From: Neoarius graeffei
Lineage: Eukaryota; Chordata; Actinopteri; Siluriformes; Ariidae
NCBI RefSeq assembly: GCF_027579695.1
Contig: NC_083583.1
Span: forward strand, 92,001-156,000
DNA length: 64,000 bases
Direction of reading: 5' to 3'
Numbering within the stretch: position 1 is the stretch's first letter; the number at the start of each line of letters is the position of its first letter. The translations under genes were made by a program, and so were the position numbers. Positions 58,619-64,000 of the stretch are shown one piece after another. Below the pieces are notes generated by a model. That model had not been told where the DNA came from. It ran no database searches and saw only the letters and a list, made by a program, of their open reading frames with translations.

Positions 58619-59800
58619 ACAGACCTTGTGCATGTGATGTCATGGTCACGTGATTATCTGTTTACACTGCCATATTGGGGATCACGCTTTCGCAAGTTTG
58701 TAAGTGATACCCACTGTCGCGATGTCATCTTCTCAAGTCTGCCTCTCGACTTATGCTGAATCCCTGGATGTCACAGCAAAAAATCGCTATAGAGATAACA
58801 CTGCTGTCTTAGGGGTCGACCCATATATCATTAGTAAGAGTGAAACCAAATCTGCGCTTGATTGTTCAAGTAATGAGCTGCCAGATGTAAGTTACCCCGA
58901 TGTATATCACTAATCAACACGCCAGGGGGTTACAGTGGTCGGTCACTAAAAGCCTACAAGTCACTAGAAGCGTACAGATATTTCTCCTCAGGATGGGGAC
59001 GGAACGTGCTAGTTCATATGCGTGAAAAGCATTTTATTTCTTCACAGGTGCGTACCATACATTGACTTTTCAGAATAGATCTTATTTGCATATCGCTATT
59101 ATCGATGTTGAAACGAAACATAATCCTGTTTGAACAAAATTAAGAACTTATAGTAATACAGATAGTACCAGGGTCTAGGAATACTGTAATAGTAATATAA
59201 ATAATTAATGACATTCAGTATTATATACTCGTGTCCCAGTCTAATCTCCATGTTTATAATCATAAATGTGTTACACTCTCAACGGCTCAGCAACAAACCA
59301 CTCGATGTGCGGATCATATGCGAGCAGGATGGTGTTACTGTGAGTGGCCACTGCACATGGACGGCAGGTGTGGGAGAAGTCTGCTCACACGGAGCAGCAA
59401 CACTTTTTGCTGTTGAAACTTGTAAGCTATTTCCTTTTAAGTATGGCACAGCTTTAGTGTTTCTAATATTAATTTTCAACTATTTAAATCAAATTTTGAG
59501 TAATTATATTTCATGTAATTGGATCATGAAATATAAAGCGAGTGTTCGCTTAGTTCCCAGTCAACACGTTTAACAGCAGCCATCCACTTCTTCCTCCGCT
59601 CTTGATCAGCGGGGAACCAGTAAAACGATAAACCCTTCATGCTTCTTCTGTTAGAGCACCCTACTGCCACACAACAAGCCATTCTGACTGAAAATATTAA
59701 TCACTCTCCAAAAATTTCCGCGTGTGAAGTGAGCTGCGGCTTGATACCCAATATGGCGGATAAACAAATTTGACCTCTGACGTAGGTGCACAAGGTCTAT
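58619..59800 (+). mobile_element. YqaJ/SWIM-type DNA transposon relic
   Basis: The ends are inverted: AGACCTTGTGCATGTGATGT at left; at right the reverse complement reads AGACCTTGTGCACCTACGTC. Inside, the plus strand has a frame with ELPDVSYPDVYH (58879-58913), matching the motif in the transposon at 10.96-12.0 kb, and further on a SWIM-like zinc-binding sequence. The combination of YqaJ-associated ORF and SWIM motif fits ISL2EU-like (Harbinger-related) elements. Multiple stops, so inactive. Confidence 0.68.
59266..59420 (+). pseudogene. SWIM zinc-finger fragment of transposon ORF
   Basis: The frame reads LHSQRLSNKPLDVRIICEQD and then GHCTWTAGVGEVCSHGAATLFAVE. The C-x-n-C-x-H arrangement (HC..AG.GE.CSH.AA) is the SWIM signature, normally CxCx(n)CxH; here the first pair is partly lost (HCTW). 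In this context it is part of the YqaJ-type transposon ORF and not a host gene. Confidence 0.6.
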
Positions 59801-60383
59801 ATGCACAGCAGGATTCATTTGTAAATGTTGTAATGAATGAGCTTGAGAACACTGATGAAAACATGAGTTGTGTATTTACTAACTCAAACCGACAAAAAAA
59901 ACCCCAACAAAAAACAAAAACTGCACTGTTGTTGTAAATGTAAGGGAAGACACGTCAATAATTTACAGATTGCATCTTTCAAACAGTTTTGCAGACCTCT
60001 TCTTTTTTAACATTTCTTGAAATTGAGAACGCAGTTCTCTCATTTGTATGGGTGACTGAAAAGGAGAGCAGCTGTCTTTCTCAGAAAGCTTTGCAAATGC
60101 CTTTCACATAACTTTGGCTCCTGTCCATGTAGCAGCGCTGAACTAACCATCTCTGTTTCACGTCAGGGGAAACAGCCTGCCAGGCCATAGGTCCATGACC
60201 ATCTCCACAGAGTGTCATTGAAATTCACATTGTGATATACACATTGTAGGAAGTCAGAACTTTGCACCAAGCCATGTGCATTTATTTTATTTCATAATAT
60301 GTTAATTCTGATAGAAAAGCCACCTAAATATGAATAAACAGGAGATAATTTTTTTTGACAGTACTACAGTATCAGGTACTGTG

Positions 60384-60388
<5 letters not shown>
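59801..60388. other. Unassigned region
   Basis: No gene or known repeat recognised, apart from A-rich stretches near 59893-59925. Confidence 0.5.

Positions 60389-60439
<51 letters not shown>
60389..60439. repeat. (TA)n microsatellite
   Basis: A TA run of about 50 bp immediately before an L2-type 3' fragment. Confidence 0.95.
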
Positions 60440-60442
<3 letters not shown>

Positions 60443-60446
60443 TAAA

Positions 60447-60655
60447 ATTTGTTGCCCAAATGAGGATGGGTTCCCTTTTGGGTCTGGTTCCTCTCGAGGT
60501 TTCTTCCTCGTGTCGTCTGGGGAAGCTTTTCCTTACCACCGTCACCACAGGCTTGCTCATTGGGGATAGATTGGCTCATGTTTTGAGTCATTCAAATTCT
60601 GTGAAGCTGCTTTGTGACAATGTTTATTGTTAAAAGCGCTATAGAAATAAACTTA
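60447..60655 (+). mobile_element. L2-type LINE 3' fragment
   Basis: 'gttcccttttgggtctggtt' to 'gctatagaaataaact': the last 210 bp of the L2-type LINE, plus strand, 5'-truncated. It lacks the 'agattagggataaaatt' stretch present in other copies, a small internal deletion. Confidence 0.85.
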
Positions 60656-60659
60656 ACAT

Positions 60660-61842
60660 GTACATTTTTTTGCACAGAAGCTTTATAAATAGGTAACACT
60701 GAAGAATGAAAGGATTTTAGTTTTTATTTACATTTCAGTGTGTATGTACCAAGTGTTGCATTGTGTCCAACCTGTAAGTGCAGTCACAACTGCAGGCACA
60801 ATGGTTTGATGTAGCAGTTTAACTTCAGACTAGATTCACCAGGAAAGCCTTCATGTCATGCTAGGTCTAGACATTGTTTTCCAAATTACAAAAGTGCAGG
60901 ATGATGGGTATAACTGGCAGCCACAGAGCACATCTGGTTTCATCCACTCAGGGATGAGCAAATCCAACAAGTGATGAAGCAGGTGGCATCAGGGGCAGGG
61001 ATACTCCGGATAAGCTGTCACAGTGATACCATCTTCTGGGATGATGTGGATGATCTTGGTTTAGGAGGAGACCCTTCTCTTAGGGACTCATCATCCACCC
61101 ACTGTCATCTTGCAGGCAGCTCTACCCCAGAGGATGCAGGGGATTTCCTCAGTGAGCGTGTGATAAGTAAACAAAACAATTCCCAGAGAGACATCCAGCT
61201 GCCAATAACGTTGAATAATTACAGCCAAATTCCACAGCCATGGAAAAGAGGGGAAAGATTAAAATGCTGTGCCTGTGTCTAGAACACACTTAGAACACTC
61301 ATACTAAAACATTTGATAAAAATATTTTATAAGCTGACAATTTGTGCATTCAAAGGAATGACACAGAGATTAAAAATGTTTTCAGTGATTGTATTCTTTA
61401 TGGACAGATATAAATAACAGTGGGGGCGGGGGGAGTCAGTTTCTCCCCAAGTTGAAAGATTGAAATGGTGATATCAGACACTGCTATCTTGCTACATAAG
61501 TGTTTTTAAATTTAAAGAGAACAAGAAGGTTGGAGGGCATTGCAGTGAAAAAACACACAGAAATGAGGAGAAAATGGCATTTCGGACAGGAACAAGAAGC
61601 AGCACAAAGCACTGAAGTGAACAGAAGACACTGGATTCCTGGTGATGATAGATGTACAGGAAAAAGAGAGAATGAAAGAGAAAAAGAAATGCTATACAGT
61701 TGCTTGGTAACAACCTTCAACTCCCACAACTAACGAAGGCCGAAGTGCATGACAAAGAGCCTGAGAGAGAGAGAGAGGGAAGAGGACAAGGAGACAAGGG
61801 GGCGTTTGGCACTGCATCTAGCTGACTCACAGCATCCAGCTT

Positions 61843-61873
<31 letters not shown>

Positions 61874-62477
61874 GGTTCAGCAGAGTGGTTATGCACAGAA
61901 ACACAAAGACAATGCACCCCAAATTATTAGTAAAATAACACCACACCCAAACATCCACATCCGTAAATAGTATTAGATTAAAAACTCTGAAAACAGGATG
62001 ATAATTACAGATTCTTAATGTACAACGTCAGCTGTATGTAGAAAACAGATGCATTCAGTTGATTAATTAAAAAATATATATTATATATGCAGATACTCTT
62101 TCTGTGCAGAGATTAAACACTTGTTTGGTAGTAAAATGTGCACATTTATAGGTCATTTCATTTTTTTTTATCTCTTTTTTCTTTAAATATAGCTTGGTGT
62201 ACACTGCCTACTTGAGAACTTTCCTCTTCAAACAAAATGCAATGAGGAGAGCAGCATGTCAGTCTCCCCTTCCTGCCCTTTATTCTAGTGGAATGCCTAG
62301 AGTTCTTGCTGTAGAGAAAAATATATAGCGCTATTAGTATTAAACCTGCCTTATTTTGAAGGATACGAAAATATATAAAAAAAAAAAGTGTACAGCTTTT
62401 CTTTTTGAGGTGAAACCCTGGATCACTTCAAATTGGTGCACTGGCCTGCTTGCATGTTTGGCAAAGATTGCTTTAAA

Positions 62478-62528
<51 letters not shown>

Positions 62529-62870
62529 TTGTGATTTAACAAAAGAATGTGTACGGTTCAAAATTTTCATTACATTCTCAGACTCTGTTTTGTATCAAAA
62601 CAGACTATAATACTTTGGGTTTGTGGGAGCTGATAGTACTTGCTATCTGCAATGATATTTTATCTGACTGAATTTAAGCTTCTTCACACCAGAACAAAGC
62701 CACAAATGCTCACGTTTCTCCCAACATCTGAACTGAAAATTGTCTGATATTCTGACAAGGTGCCTGAAATCACTTCCTTTAAAAACTGATCAAACAGGAC
62801 GGTCATTCAGCATGAATCCTGAGAAACCATGAAGAAAGAAAAGCATGTGTGTGCCATACACAGACAAGTC
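60660..62870. other. Unassigned region with microsatellites
   Basis: No recognised gene. A 103-codon frame at 60971-61282 (from MMKQVASGAGILRISCHSDT) matches nothing I recognise. Its composition is ordinary and it lacks flanking splice or promoter support, so I do not call it a gene. A T/G homopolymer junction is at 61840-61877 and an AAAG array at 62479-62528. Confidence 0.45.
62479..62528. repeat. (AAAG)n microsatellite
   Basis: About twelve AAAG units. Confidence 0.95.
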
Positions 62871-62871
62871 C

Positions 62872-63868
62872 ATAAGTATTTGGCATTTGTATATTGGCCA
62901 AGTTATTGTTATCCTGGATATCTACTACAGTATACCGGAGTTAAAATTAAATTATTAATATGAGCTCAAAACACAAACTCCCAGCTTTGAGTGAATTTAC
63001 ACCCAAATCGGGTGAACAGTGCTGGAATTACAGCACTTGTCTGTCCCAAAACTTATACATCCCCAAAATCCATTGGACAATTGATTGCTCAGCTGTTCCA
63101 TGCCCAAGTTTCTGTTATTTCCTAATTATTTCATGTACCAGTAAGTAGATAAAAGGGCTAGTTTATTTCAAGTGTAGCATTTGGAGTATACCACCTCATC
63201 TCATGGCGTGGAGGTTTACAGCTGCCAGTGGAACTGGATCTCTAGTTCCTGATGATGTGACTGCTGACCAAAGCAACAGAATGAATTCTGAAGTGTACAA
63301 GGTGATATTATCTGCAAACATTTAGCCACATGCTTAAAAACTCACTGGATGGAGCTTCACAGTGCAGATGGACAATGAGTGGAAGTGTACTTCAAAAAGC
63401 AATTCAAAAAAGGCAGAGAAGTGAAATATTCTGCAATGGCCAAGTCAATCACCTGAGCGTCATCCAACTGAATGTGCAAAAGACAAAAGTGAAGGAAAAA
63501 CACCCCAGTGTAAAAAAAAAAAAACACCTGGAAGTGAAGTCAGCTGCAGTGAATCTGGCAGATCAACACTGAAGAAGAAACCCAGCATCTGGTGATGTGT
63601 ACAAGTTCCAGACTTCAGGCAGTCATTCACTGCAAAGCATTAATAACAGAGTATTAAAAGTAACAATTACTTGTGGGTTTGTCCAATTACTTTTGGTCCC
63701 ATAAAAAGTGAGAGAATTCCTAAACCATTCATTCACCCAATTTCAATGCAAATTCCCTCGAATTAAAGTCTGCACTTGGAGCTCATATTCAATATTTAAT
63801 TTCTGTGGTGGACAGAAATGTGTTAACAATAACTGTCAATGCCCAAATATTTATGGACACACTAATAT
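62872..63868 (+). mobile_element. Tc1/mariner-like relic with transposase fragment
   Basis: The left end 'caagtccataagtatttggc' is mirrored by the right 'gcccaaatatttatggacac', and 'attaatatgagctc' pairs with 'gagctcatattcaatattta'. So roughly 100-bp inverted repeats bound a 1-kb copy. The interior has mariner/Tc1-type transposase remains on the plus strand: SGTGSLVPDDVTADQSNRMN, then VQMDNEWKCTSKSN (degenerate second-Asp motif), then a fragment WPSQS near 63437-63451. Large internal deletion and stops; inactive. Confidence 0.75.
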
Positions 63869-63879
63869 ATTACACATTA

Positions 63880-64000
63880 CACAGTGCCCTCCAGAATTAT
63901 TGGTACCCCTTGGGAAAATTAGTTTAAAAAAAAAAAAAGGAGGGGGGGGGGGGAATCCACCTTTTGGTGAAGTCGCTTCATCTCACACTGGACAAAATGA
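63880..64000. mobile_element. Start of another Tc1-like terminal repeat
   Basis: 'cagtgccctccagaattatt' followed by 'ggtaccccttgggaaaatta' resembles the outer terminal repeat of a common fish Tc1 family. An A/G homopolymer run at 63926-63953 follows and the element continues out of the window. Confidence 0.55.

Noticed and set aside
59208-59573. Host SWIM-domain gene
   Set aside because: It lies between transposon-type inverted ends and next to the YPDVY motif of the same element class, with stops upstream.

Overview
The window is vertebrate nuclear DNA from a teleost fish. Two spliced host genes are recognisable: the calcitonin/CGRP gene (calca, minus strand, about 4.66-7.32 kb) and the vitamin D 25-hydroxylase gene (cyp2r1, plus strand, 54.36-58.45 kb). 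Almost everything between them is transposable elements of types typical of ray-finned fish. The tRNA-derived SINEs with a GAGAT-type tail and the mature calcitonin sequence (salmon-like, with an eel-like C terminus) would suit an ostariophysan such as a catfish, but the species call is a guess.

Layout. 0-1.5 kb: a deleted Tc1-like element carrying a SINE, then an L2-type LINE 3' fragment. 1.5-4.4 kb: unassigned. 4.66-7.5 kb: calca, with a TATA promoter, untranslated exon 1, common exons 2 and 3, a calcitonin-specific exon 4 with its own poly(A) signal, and a CGRP-specific exon 5. 7.5-9.2 kb: unassigned flank. 9.2-27.35 kb: a nest in which an L2-type LINE holds (a) a Gmr1-like Ty3/gypsy element with 5-bp target duplications ATAAC, (b) inside it a BEL/Pao element, (c) inside the BEL 5' LTR a 1-kb DNA transposon with YqaJ-type ORF remains, and separately (d) a second LINE on the other strand. 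27.5-32.1 kb: a long LINE with ORF1 and ORF2, minus strand. 32.2-36.7 kb: SINEs and a degraded Tc1-like element. 36.7-41.65 kb: a second Gmr1-like element. 41.66-43.26 kb: a Tc1 element with a broken transposase. 43.3-49.5 kb: an unclassified DNA element split by a second L2-type LINE, which carries an inverted L2 fragment, a hAT element with 8-bp duplications and a TTAA-flanked palindrome. 49.6-53.5 kb: a Tc1-like element split by a 1.7-kb unclassified insertion and two SINE pieces. 54.2-58.45 kb: cyp2r1, five exons, apparently intact. 58.6-64 kb: a DNA transposon relic with a SWIM zinc finger, an L2 3' end, microsatellites and Tc1-like remnants.

How the genes relate. Calcitonin and CGRP are alternative products of one transcript, so choice between exon 4 with its poly(A) site and exon 5 decides the hormone. 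CYP2R1 makes 25-hydroxyvitamin D. Both genes bear on calcium homeostasis and are neighbours in other vertebrates; here they are transcribed divergently, about 47 kb apart.

The most notable biology is the Gmr1-like pair: both copies have integrase upstream of reverse transcriptase, the reverse of normal Ty3/gypsy order, and both carry a SCAN-like capsid region. I found no evidence for a wholly new system.
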